DNA of 50,563 nucleotides from an uncultured Collinsella sp. (GTDB taxonomy: Bacteria; Actinomycetota; Coriobacteriia; Coriobacteriales; Coriobacteriaceae). A program made the translations under genes and the position numbers. Below are positions 16,131 through 23,317 of the stretch, piece after piece. How positions within the stretch are numbered: the stretch's first letter is position 1; each line of letters opens with the position of its first letter. The DNA lies in assembly GCA_934658705.1 (NCBI GenBank), contig CAKUHP010000010.1, positions 1 to 50,563 on the forward strand, in the 5' to 3' direction. Below the pieces are notes generated by a model. It had not been told where the DNA came from. It saw nothing but the letters and a program-made list of their open reading frames with translations, and did no database searches.

Positions 16131-16169
16131 TATGTCGCTACCGTTGCGCCGCATGGGAGGTGAGGCCGT

Positions 16170-16592
16170 ATGCCCGACAAAAAGCTGACTGACGAGTTGC
16201 TCAATGAGCTTCTCGACGCGCCAAACATCGATGGCTATATCAAGGAACACGACTTTGCCGCCCCGTCGCTTTCGAACTACCTTAAGCAGCTGTTGCAGGA
16301 AAAGGGTCTGGAGCGTTCGCGCGTGGTGCGTATGGCCGACCTCAATGAGACCTTTGGATATCAGATCTTTACCGGCGCGCGCCATCCAAGCCGCAATAAG
16401 GTGCTGCAAATTGCCTTTGCCATGGCGCTGACGCTCAAGGAGACCAATCGTGCGCTGACGGCAGCCGGGGTGAGCGTCCTCAACTGTAAGGACCGCCGCG
16501 ATGCGATTATTATCTTTTGCATCGATCGCGGCTGCAGTCTGCAGAAGGTCAATGAGGAACTGTATCGCTTTGGCGAGGAAACGGTGAGCTAG
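16170..16592 (+). CDS. Putative HTH regulator preceding a Ser/Thr kinase
   Basis: A 140-aa soluble protein. Residues about 30-95 (LSNYLKQLLQEKGLERSRVVRMADLNETFGYQIFTGARHPSRNKVLQIA) fit an XRE/Cro-type helix-turn-helix, followed by TLKETNRALTAAGVSVL, a layout seen in one-domain regulators of actinobacteria. I cannot name a specific family. A very strong GGAGGTGAGG precedes the ATG. The membrane protein kinase downstream starts about 100 nt later in the same direction, which suggests the two belong to one signalling unit, with this protein a possible phosphorylation target. Confidence 0.6.
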   Translation: MPDKKLTDELLNELLDAPNIDGYIKEHDFAAPSLSNYLKQLLQEKGLERSRVVRMADLNETFGYQIFTGARHPSRNKVLQIAFAMALTLKETNRALTAAGVSVLNCKDRRDAIIIFCIDRGCSLQKVNEELYRFGEETVS

Positions 16593-16640
16593 CGGCTGCC
16601 GATCGAGCTGACGGTAGTGCCGAAATGGTATGCAAGCGAA

Positions 16641-16674
16641 CAGGGCGCGGATGCCACGGGGTGTCCGCGCCCTG
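16641..16674 (+). promoter_or_regulatory. Perfect 11-bp hairpin just upstream of the kinase start
   Basis: An 11-nt GC-rich arm (16641-16651) pairs perfectly with 16664-16674. It has no T-run and ends within 20 nt of all candidate start codons of the kinase, none of which has a clear Shine-Dalgarno. It may be a remnant terminator or may restrict translation of the kinase. Confidence 0.5.
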
Positions 16675-16690
16675 CGCTATGATGGACGCT

Positions 16691-18082
16691 ATGGATACTC
16701 AGAGCTCAACATATTCCGACGACGAGCTGGCGGCAGCGCTCGCCGAGCACTTGGCGTCGCTCGACCGCGATGACAGTTATCGTGTGGAGCGTGTTCTCAA
16801 GTGCTCGGATATCGAGACCACCGAGCTTGTCTACTTTGAGGGCTCTGGTGGTGGCTCGCTTGGCCCCTTCGTTCGCAAACGTATCGATACTTCCGCCCAG
16901 ATCGGTGGGGCCTATGAGCGCCTGTTTGCGGCCCAGCGCGCCGGTCGTCGTTTTGAGCATCTGCCTCGAATCGTCGATTGCCGCCGCGCGGGCGATGAGC
17001 TCGACGTGGTGATGGAATACGTCGAAGGCGAGACGCTCGAGGCATTGGTGGGCCGTCTGGGGGCGACGCCCGATTACGCCCGTGAGCTGTATCCCGTTCT
17101 GTGCGATGCAGCGGGCGAACTCCATGCCGGCTTTGCGGCGATGGGGGAGGCGGCCTCGCCGGTAATCCATCGCGACCTTAAGCCTTCGAACATCATCGTG
17201 TCGGGCGTGAGCTATTCGGCCGATGGCGGCATGACCTTCTCGTCACTGGTGATTATCGATTTGGGCATCGCGCGCGTTTGGCGCGACGGTGCCGACGCCG
17301 ATACCGTCAAGTTTGGCACGCGTTCCTACGCACCGCCCGAACAGTACGGTTTTGGGCAGACGAGCGTGCGCAGCGATATTTACGCGCTGGGCGCGCTGCT
17401 GTTCTTTTGCCTGACGGGGACCGATCCCAAACCGGGGCGGGACATGCGTGAGCAATGCGAGGCACATGGCATTCCCGTCCCGCTGACTGATGTAATCTGC
17501 ATGGCGATGGCGCTCGATCCGGCCAAGCGCTTTGCGAGCGCGAAGGCGTTGGGGCATGCTGCACACGCGGCGTACGAGCTGTGCCTGCCCGGGCCATCGC
17601 CCGCGATGCCGCCTGCCGCCAATGCGCCCCGTGTCGTGGTGCCCCGGGTGCCACAGCCTGTTGGCCCCGGACCTTCATCTCTCGCCGATCAGCTTCCGCC
17701 TGCCTCGCCCACTCCGTCCAGATGCGCACGTCTGCTCTCGCGTATCCCCGAACCGGTGGGGCGCATATGGAACGGATGCATCTATGCGGCAACGCTGTTG
17801 CTGTTGATGGGTAGCCACCTTGCCGTGTTTTCGCCGACGGGTGAAAACCGCAACTATCGAACGTGGTTTTTGGCGCTTGAGTATTTCTTTATGGTCGACG
17901 GCCTGGTGTTGCTCATTGTGTTTGGCATCATCGATCGCCGTAGGCTCCGACGTCGCTTTCCCATACTCGATCGGTATCGGGGGAATGCCTTTGTCGAGCT
18001 ATGGCTTAAGGCGCTGGCGTTTATGGCCGCCGTCATGTGCGTTGTCATTGTTGTCGGCAACGCGACCGGCGTCGTCTCCTAG
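16691..18082 (+). CDS. Membrane-anchored serine/threonine protein kinase
   Basis: A Hanks-type kinase of about 463 aa. The VRKRID lysine (near 63) fits the ATP-anchoring Lys, HRDLKPSN at 160-167 is the catalytic loop, IDLGIAR stands in for DFG, and SYAPPEQYG is the APE-like activation-segment end. The conserved glycine loop is replaced by GSGGGSLGPF. A Pro/Ala-rich linker (about 305-360) leads to three membrane segments near the C-terminus (IYAATLLLLMGSHLAVF, FMVDGLVLLIVFG, LAFMAAVMCVVIVVG), so the kinase faces the cytoplasm and no PASTA sensor is present. Start uncertain: ATGs at 16679, 16682 and 16691 are all in frame. Confidence 0.87.
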   Translation: MDTQSSTYSDDELAAALAEHLASLDRDDSYRVERVLKCSDIETTELVYFEGSGGGSLGPFVRKRIDTSAQIGGAYERLFAAQRAGRRFEHLPRIVDCRRAGDELDVVMEYVEGETLEALVGRLGATPDYARELYPVLCDAAGELHAGFAAMGEAASPVIHRDLKPSNIIVSGVSYSADGGMTFSSLVIIDLGIARVWRDGADADTVKFGTRSYAPPEQYGFGQTSVRSDIYALGALLFFCLTGTDPKPGRDMREQCEAHGIPVPLTDVICMAMALDPAKRFASAKALGHAAHAAYELCLPGPSPAMPPAANAPRVVVPRVPQPVGPGPSSLADQLPPASPTPSRCARLLSRIPEPVGRIWNGCIYAATLLLLMGSHLAVFSPTGENRNYRTWFLALEYFFMVDGLVLLIVFGIIDRRRLRRRFPILDRYRGNAFVELWLKALAFMAAVMCVVIVVGNATGVVS

Positions 18083-18091
18083 ATAAACGAA

Positions 18092-18115
18092 AAAGGGCCC
18101 CGTTTGGGGCCCTTT
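18092..18115. terminator. Bidirectional terminator between kinase and wall hydrolase
   Basis: A perfect 10-bp stem (18092-18101 with 18106-18115) made of AAA/TTT ends on a GC core with a GTTT loop, between two convergent genes. Confidence 0.87.
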
Positions 18116-18134
18116 GCAGTTGAGGCTTACGAGC

Positions 18135-19268
18135 CTAAATGCGGTTCATCTGGGAAGCAACCTTGTTGTACCAGTCCTGCCATGTGGGCGGGCAGTACTT
18201 TTTGGCGGCCGCCGGGGTAAGCGTTGAGCCGTAGTTGGCGCCCAGGTAGGCAACATGGGCGGAGATGCCTTCGCTCCAGCTGCCAAAGCTGCGCCAACCG
18301 CCGCCACGGGCGCTCCAGCCCCAGGCGTTGTAGGAATTGGCGCAATAGAGACCCTTGCTGCTCTCGATGCAGGCGATGGCGGGGGACCAACGGGGGTCGA
18401 CGCCGGTGTTCCAAGCGGCGACGGCAAAGTTGTAGCCCTGACCTGCCATGGGAGAGCCGGCGAGGTAGTTGTCGATGCGGCTCGTCCACTCGTTAATGAA
18501 CGAGTCGTAATCGGAGTTGCCGCTGTTAGAGCTATTCACCGTGGTGTCGATGGTGGTGTTGGAATTGTTTGCCTGGCTGTTGGAGTTGCTGCCGCTTACG
18601 CCCTCACCCGAGAGCTTCTCGGCTGCGGCGGCCTTGTCGGCCTCGAGCTTAGCCAGCTCGGCGGCGTTTTCCTGCTCGGCCTTTGCCTGCGCCTCGCTGC
18701 GGAGCTGCTGGGCCTGAGCCAGCGCGTCCTCAGCGTTTTTCTGCTCGCCTTCGAGCTGAGACTTGGCCTGCTCGAGCTCGGTTTTGTTCTGCTCGAGCTC
18801 GGTCTGCATTTTGTTGAGTTCTTCGATCTCGTCGACGCTCGAGCTCGTAATCTGGTTGGTGTACTTGCAGGTGGTGATAAAGTCACCCAGGCTTTGCGTG
18901 TTCACCAGGAAGCTCACGATGGGGCTGGTGCCCTTCTGGTACTTATACAGATCGCGCATGGCAGAGCTTGCCTTGGCCTGCTGCTCGGGCAGCTCGGCCT
19001 CAATCTTTTCGATATTCGCCTCATTGGAGTCGATCTGCTTTTGCAGGTCCTCGAGCTTGGTACGGGCGTCGTTGTAGGCGCTCGTGGCGTCCTCGATCTT
19101 TTTCTGGGCGGCGGAAAGCTGATCCTGCGTTGCCTGCGAGGCGGCGTAGGCCGCGACGGGGGAGAGCATCGGCGTGGCCGTCAGCGCAACGGCAAGCGCG
19201 GCGCTCGTGATGATACGAGCCGGCTTCGACGCGATGAGCGCTGCGGTGCGATGGTTCGAATGCTGCAT
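18135..19268 (-). CDS. Secreted coiled-coil protein with lysozyme-like/glucosaminidase-type domain
   Basis: A 377-aa secreted protein. Residues about 1-45 are a long signal peptide (basic start, TSAALAVALTATPMLSPVAAYAASQA). Residues about 50-240 are coiled coil (LSAAQKKIEDATSAYNDARTKLEDLQKQ, repeated Glu/Gln/Ala heptads), the PcsB/CwlO-like pattern of cell-separation hydrolases. After a Ser/Asn linker, the C-terminal 110 residues (WNTGVDPRWSPAIACIESSKG, NAWGWSARGGGWRSFGSWSEG) resemble a lysozyme-superfamily or glucosaminidase fold with a probable catalytic Glu in ACIESSKG. It probably cleaves peptidoglycan. The ATG at 19268 has GAGGGA upstream. Confidence 0.78.
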   Translation of the reverse strand: MQHSNHRTAALIASKPARIITSAALAVALTATPMLSPVAAYAASQATQDQLSAAQKKIEDATSAYNDARTKLEDLQKQIDSNEANIEKIEAELPEQQAKASSAMRDLYKYQKGTSPIVSFLVNTQSLGDFITTCKYTNQITSSSVDEIEELNKMQTELEQNKTELEQAKSQLEGEQKNAEDALAQAQQLRSEAQAKAEQENAAELAKLEADKAAAAEKLSGEGVSGSNSNSQANNSNTTIDTTVNSSNSGNSDYDSFINEWTSRIDNYLAGSPMAGQGYNFAVAAWNTGVDPRWSPAIACIESSKGLYCANSYNAWGWSARGGGWRSFGSWSEGISAHVAYLGANYGSTLTPAAAKKYCPPTWQDWYNKVASQMNRI

Positions 19269-19331
19269 CCAGTCCCTCTGCAATCAATCGTAGGTTATTG
19301 GTCGAGGTGTATTCTACTACTGCTTTCGACC

Positions 19332-19375
19332 TCAACTTGAACCTTAAAGGTTCCAAAGGGTCAAGTTGAACTTGA
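19332..19375. promoter_or_regulatory. Cluster of palindromes resembling MerR/SoxR-type sites
   Basis: Within 44 nt there are a perfect palindrome GAACCTTAAAGGTTC (19339-19353), a second perfect palindrome TCAAGTTGAACTTGA (19361-19375) and an inverted half-site TCAACTTGA (19332-19340). The CTCAAGTT/AACTTGAG half-sites are like those of MerR-family regulators such as SoxR. The site lies 64-107 nt upstream of the wall hydrolase. No MerR gene is in the window. Confidence 0.5.
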
Positions 19376-19502
19376 GGCTTTGGCCTTGACCTGCAGTTAT
19401 AGTGAATTGTTGAGAAACCATAGAGTTCAACTTTAACGTTACGGAACGCTGCTTGGCCATGATTTTTGCATTTAAAAGTAACCTCGACGTGGGGTTTTGC
19501 AA

Positions 19503-20132
19503 CTACAGGGTTCCATCGCGGCGAGCCTGTTCGACCTCTTGGAGCGCCTCGGTGGGGGTGAAGGAACAGGTGCCGTTGCCGAGTTTGACTATCTGGATGT
19601 CGTCTTCGGTGCTGACCTCTCCGCCCTGCAGCACGACGCCGAAAATGCCCTCGTGGGGAAAGATGCAGTCGCCGGCGAGATAGTAGATGGCACAGCGGGT
19701 GTGGCAGACTTTGCCGATCTGGCTGATTTCGACCAGCACGTCACGGCCAATTTTGAGCTGCGTGCCAAGGGGGAGAGACAGCAGATTGATGCCCTGGGTC
19801 GTAAGGTTTTCGCCAAAGTCGCCCTCGTGTACATCGAGGCCGCGCGCTTGGGCTGTCTGGATCGATTCTGCAGCCAAAAACGAGACTTGGCGGTGCCAAT
19901 GCCCCGCGTGAGCATCGGAAGCAAGGCCAAACTGCGTGATGACGGTATCATGCCCATCGACGACGGGTGCCTTGCGCGTCCCCTTATGCGATGAGGTGTT
20001 GATCGAGACGATGCGCGCCGGCCCGTTATAGGCATCGTTTGCGGTGCGTAGGGGAATGGCTGCTTTTGCCCGGTCGGAAAGCTCGCGCTTCGCCGCATCG
20101 AGAATGGGGTCGATGGTTTGGTCTTGCGGCAC
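19503..20132 (-). CDS. MOSC-domain protein
   Basis: A 209-aa protein consisting of one MOSC domain (molybdenum cofactor sulfurase C-terminal fold). The conserved run GLASDAHAGHWHRQVSFLAAESI, then GDFGENLTTQGINLLSLPLGTQL, ISQIGKVCHTRCAIYYLAGDCI and PHEGIFGVVLQGG is diagnostic; the Cys of KVCHTRC is the conserved family Cys. Stand-alone MOSC proteins are thought to handle sulfur transfer to metal cofactors or detoxification of N-hydroxylated compounds; its substrate here is unknown, and no molybdopterin genes are nearby. The first 35 residues are an extra N-terminal helix region. Confidence 0.9.
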   Translation of the reverse strand: MPQDQTIDPILDAAKRELSDRAKAAIPLRTANDAYNGPARIVSINTSSHKGTRKAPVVDGHDTVITQFGLASDAHAGHWHRQVSFLAAESIQTAQARGLDVHEGDFGENLTTQGINLLSLPLGTQLKIGRDVLVEISQIGKVCHTRCAIYYLAGDCIFPHEGIFGVVLQGGEVSTEDDIQIVKLGNGTCSFTPTEALQEVEQARRDGTL

Positions 20133-20197
20133 GCTTGTGGACCTTTCTTTGAGGCTGATGTCGGGTTCATCCTACAACATTGGTAGGTACATTGTCC

Positions 20198-20235
20198 GCC
20201 TGTCATACAACGGTGCGCGCCGCTGTATGACAGGC
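20198..20235. repeat. 38-nt palindrome upstream of ATP-grasp ligase gene
   Basis: A perfect 12-nt inverted pair (20198-20209 with 20224-20235, GCCTGTCATACA and its complement) encloses a smaller CGG/CCG pair. A second small inverted pair CCTAC/GTAGG sits just before it. It lies between divergent genes and is not followed by a T-run. Confidence 0.6.
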
Positions 20236-20260
20236 TCGCGTGGATAGATACGGTGGATGT

Positions 20261-20290
20261 TTGGGAAGCGGTGGGCAAGCACGCTAAAAT
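20261..20290 (+). promoter_or_regulatory. Promoter of the D-Asp ligase/racemase operon
   Basis: TTGGGA (20261-20266) and TAAAAT (20285-20290) are spaced by 18 nt and lie 56 nt before the start codon. Confidence 0.55.
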
Positions 20291-20345
20291 AAAACGGTTG
20301 CTCAGAGACCGCCCGTTCTGGGGCAGTTCTAGATAGGAAGTTTCC

Positions 20346-21602
20346 ATGGCATTGCAGTTTACAGAGCGCGAGTTTATCCCCGTGCTGCTCGGCGGCGACA
20401 TCAACGCGTATTCGGTGGCGCGCGCATTCTACGAGGAGTATCAGGTTAAGAGCCTGGTCTTTGGCAAGTACCAGACCGGCCCTGCGTATCGCAGTCAGAT
20501 TATCAATTACACGCCCAACGTGGATATCGATACCATGCCGGTTATGGTTGAGACCGTTAACGGCGTCGCGCAGGCTCATCCCGATAAGAAGATCATTGTT
20601 ATGGGCTGTGGCGACAACTATGTCGCGCTTGCCGCACAGGCGCAGGACGCCGGTGCGCTTGCCTCGAACGTCATCGCGCCCTACGCCCCCTACAGCATGC
20701 TCGAGCAGTGCCAGAAGAAGGAAATCTTCTACGAGCTGTGCGAGAAGCACGGCGTGCCCTATCCGCACACGTTTACCTTCACCATGGCGATGCTCAACGC
20801 TCAGGGCGAGGCGCCCGCCGAGGTGCTCGACCAGATCGACTTCCCCTTCCCGATGATCCTGAAGCCCTCTGACGGCATCATGTGGTGGGAGCACGAGTTC
20901 GAGGGCCAAAAGAAGGCCTACGAGATCGCCGACCGCGCCGAGCTGGAGCAGGTCATCCGCGACGTGTATGCCAGCGGCTACACCGATGACCTTATCTTGC
21001 AGGACCGCGTGCCCGGCAACGACGAGTACATGCGCGTGCTTACCAGCTATTCCGACCGCAACGGCAAGGTCCGCATGATGTGCCTCGGTCACGTGCTGCT
21101 CGAGGAGCATCAGCCTCACGGCGTCGGCAATCACGCTTGCATCATTACCGAGCCCAACGACGAGCTCATGGGTGGCGTACGCAAGCTGCTCGAGGACCTC
21201 AAGTTTACGGGCTTCTCCAACTTTGACGTGAAGTACGACGAGCGCGACGGCTCGTTTAAGTTCTTCGACTTCAATACGCGTCAGGGCCGCAGCAATTACT
21301 ACGTCACCAACAGCGGCTTTAACGTGGCTAAATATGTGGTGGATGAGTACGTCTACAACCGCCCGTTTGAGCCGGAGTTCGTGACGGCGCAGGACGAGGC
21401 TCTGTGGATGGTCGTCCCCATGGGCGTCGTCGACAAGTATGTCAAGGACCCTGAGCTGCGCGCGAAGGCGCATCGTCTTGCCAAGGAGGGCAAGGGCGCC
21501 GATCCTTCGTTTATGAAGGGCGACTTCGTTTTTAACCGCTGGTTGCGCATGTGGCACACCAAGCTGCGTCACTTTAAGCTGTTCAAGACGTATTACAAGT
21601 AG
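20346..21602 (+). CDS. ATP-grasp ligase, probable D-aspartate ligase
   Basis: This 418-aa ATP-grasp protein resembles the D-aspartate ligase (Asl/Aslfm) type that couples D-Asp to the side chain of residue 3 of the peptidoglycan stem. The N-terminal EFIPVLLGGDINAYSVARAFYEEYQVKSLVFGK is very close in pattern to Aslfm. ATP-grasp features follow: FPMILKPSDG, DLILQDRVPGNDEYM, and FSNFDVKYDERDGSFKFFDFNTRQGRSNYY, with Asp/Asn metal ligands. A tail of basic helices (KAHRLAKEGKGADPSFMKGD) ends the protein. The next gene, 84 nt downstream, is an aspartate racemase, which would supply the D-Asp. Other carboxylate-amine ligations cannot be excluded. Confidence 0.78.
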   Translation: MALQFTEREFIPVLLGGDINAYSVARAFYEEYQVKSLVFGKYQTGPAYRSQIINYTPNVDIDTMPVMVETVNGVAQAHPDKKIIVMGCGDNYVALAAQAQDAGALASNVIAPYAPYSMLEQCQKKEIFYELCEKHGVPYPHTFTFTMAMLNAQGEAPAEVLDQIDFPFPMILKPSDGIMWWEHEFEGQKKAYEIADRAELEQVIRDVYASGYTDDLILQDRVPGNDEYMRVLTSYSDRNGKVRMMCLGHVLLEEHQPHGVGNHACIITEPNDELMGGVRKLLEDLKFTGFSNFDVKYDERDGSFKFFDFNTRQGRSNYYVTNSGFNVAKYVVDEYVYNRPFEPEFVTAQDEALWMVVPMGVVDKYVKDPELRAKAHRLAKEGKGADPSFMKGDFVFNRWLRMWHTKLRHFKLFKTYYK

Positions 21603-21686
21603 ATGAGCGCGGCGCCCGTCCGGTTTGCATCGGACGGGCGCGGGTATGATACGCGCAATTGCACGGGCGTCACCAAGGAGGCGGCG

Positions 21687-22433
21687 ATGGAAAAGCTGGG
21701 AGTTATCGGCGGCATGGGCGCCGAGGCCACGTCGTATTACTACGACCAGGTCGTGCGTCATACGGCAGCCACCTGCGACCAGGAACATATCGATATGGTG
21801 GTGCTTTCCAAGTCGACCATGCCCGATCGTACGCTGGCCATCAAGACTGGCGAGCATGCCGATCTGCTGGCGACCATGAAAGAGTGCGCTCAGGCGCTCG
21901 AGACGCTGGGCTGCGCGCACATCGCCATTCCCTGCAACACGTCGCACTACTTCTATGACCAGATTCAGTCGTTTACGAAGGTGCCGATTATTCATATGCC
22001 GCGTGAATCGGTGCGCTACGCCTTGGCAGGTGTGGTGATGGGGGAGTGCGAATTCGACCCCAACCTGAGCATGCCTGCCGAGCCGGTGCGCAAGATCGGC
22101 ATCATGGGTACCGATGGCACCGTGGGCGCGGGCGTCTACGGGCGCGAGTGCGAGGCTGCTGGCGTCGAGGTCGTCTATCCCAGCGAGAAGCGCCAGGCCG
22201 ACGTGATGTCGCTTATCTACGATGACGTGAAGGCCGGACGTGAGCCTGATATGGATAAGTTCGACCGCGTGATGTGGGAGTTCGCCCGCAGCGGCTGCGA
22301 CCGCGTCATTCTGGCCTGCACGGAACTTTCGGTACTTCAGAAGTACCGCGAGATGCCCGAGATAACCCTCGATGCGATGGACGTCCTGGTACGCGAATCC
22401 ATCATCCGCAGCGGCGCCCCCTACCGCCTTTAG
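21687..22433 (+). CDS. Aspartate/glutamate racemase family, probable aspartate racemase
   Basis: A 248-aa cofactor-independent racemase. The two catalytic cysteines are visible: Cys83 in AIPCNTSHYF and Cys211 in ILACTELSVL. The start MEKLGVIGGMGAEATSYYYD is typical of aspartate racemases rather than MurI. The product, D-Asp, would feed the ATP-grasp ligase directly upstream. AAGGAGG is 5 nt before the ATG at 21687; an in-frame extension upstream has no such site. It is followed by a palindromic repeat and a terminator. Confidence 0.88.
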   Translation: MEKLGVIGGMGAEATSYYYDQVVRHTAATCDQEHIDMVVLSKSTMPDRTLAIKTGEHADLLATMKECAQALETLGCAHIAIPCNTSHYFYDQIQSFTKVPIIHMPRESVRYALAGVVMGECEFDPNLSMPAEPVRKIGIMGTDGTVGAGVYGRECEAAGVEVVYPSEKRQADVMSLIYDDVKAGREPDMDKFDRVMWEFARSGCDRVILACTELSVLQKYREMPEITLDAMDVLVRESIIRSGAPYRL

Positions 22434-22440
22434 CCCTCGA

Positions 22441-22486
22441 CCTGCCAAAAAGGGATGCCAAAAAGGGACAGGTTTATTTTGGCAGG
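22441..22486. repeat. Palindromic repeat, GGGAC(A/G)GG-core family, copy C
   Basis: CCTGCCAAAA (22441-22450) pairs with TTTTGGCAGG (22477-22486). TGCCAAAAAGGGA occurs twice in tandem at its left end. The inner 29 nt (22456-22484) carries GGGACAGG at exactly the same offset as copies A and B on the opposite strand, but within an unrelated stem sequence. Confidence 0.72.
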
Positions 22487-22505
22487 TTTTATCTGGGAAA
22501 ACAGT

Positions 22506-22543
22506 AAGGCCCCGGCTCGTTTGGTGCGAGCCGGGGCCTTTTG
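22506..22543. terminator. Bidirectional terminator between racemase and ecfT
   Basis: A perfect 14-bp stem (22506-22519 with 22527-22540), 7-nt loop and a short T-run, between convergent genes. Confidence 0.92.
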
Positions 22544-22570
22544 TGTTTGGCGGTTGGTGTCGGTGACGGA

Positions 22571-23317
22571 CTAGAACAGGAAGCCGAGGACGATGAGGGC
22601 GACGCTGACGATGAGCACGGCGACGTCCATGCCCTTGATGGGGTAGCGTTTGTACGAGCTCTCGCGCGTGCGTAGGTAGAAACCGCGCTGCTCGGCGGCA
22701 AGTGCGGTAGCGTCGGTCTTGCCCACGGAGCTCACCAGCAGCGGCACGCAGAGGGGCAGCATGAGCTGGATCTTCTTGAGGGGGTTCTTGGTATCGTACT
22801 CAACGCCGCGCGCGGTCTGCGCCTCCATGATGGCGTTCATCTCCTGGCTAAAGACCGGCACAAAGCGCAGCGCCGTGGTAAATGTGAACGCATAGCGGTA
22901 CGGCACGTGCAGCACCTCCACGCAGGCGTTGGCGAGGTCGCCGAGCTGCGTGATAGTGAGCATGAGAATGAGCGGCAGTGCCACGCCGAGCAAGCGAAGT
23001 GCCGCCTTGGTGCCGGTGATGAGGCCATCTGCGGTAATCCAGGCAAAGATGGGGGCCCCGGTGCGGATAAAGACGGTCTGCAGGACCAGCATGATCAGCG
23101 AAAGCGGCAGCATGAGCTTGACGAGCGAGACGAGGCCTGCGGTCGATTTGGCGTAGATGCCCAAGATAAAAGTCAGCACAAGCAGGGCGATTAGGAGCAC
23201 ATAAGTGTCACCGAGGAAAGTCGCCAAGATAATGGCTGCGGCCAGGGCGAGCTTGGTCACGGGGTTCAGCTGATGCAGCAGCGAATCTCCGGGCACGTAG
23301 TCGATCACGTTAGTCAT
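22571..23317 (-). CDS. ecfT: ECF transporter T component
   Basis: The transmembrane coupling subunit of an energy-coupling-factor importer, 248 aa with about five to six membrane helices. The two coupling-helix signatures that dock into the ATPases are visible as AQTARGVEY and AAEQRGF, both of the A-R-G type. LHQLNPVTKLALAAAIILATF is the usual N-terminus. Its start overlaps the end of the fused ATPase gene by 8 nt. With the S component two genes upstream it forms a dedicated (group I) transporter operon. Confidence 0.92.
   Translation of the reverse strand: MTNVIDYVPGDSLLHQLNPVTKLALAAAIILATFLGDTYVLLIALLVLTFILGIYAKSTAGLVSLVKLMLPLSLIMLVLQTVFIRTGAPIFAWITADGLITGTKAALRLLGVALPLILMLTITQLGDLANACVEVLHVPYRYAFTFTTALRFVPVFSQEMNAIMEAQTARGVEYDTKNPLKKIQLMLPLCVPLLVSSVGKTDATALAAEQRGFYLRTRESSYKRYPIKGMDVAVLIVSVALIVLGFLF

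Noticed and set aside
20172..22448. 758-codon minus-strand open frame
   Set aside because: It lies antisense to the ATP-grasp ligase and racemase, both of which have clear family motifs; the antisense translation is low-complexity (His/Val/Asp/Leu-rich) as expected from a shadow frame in GC-rich DNA.
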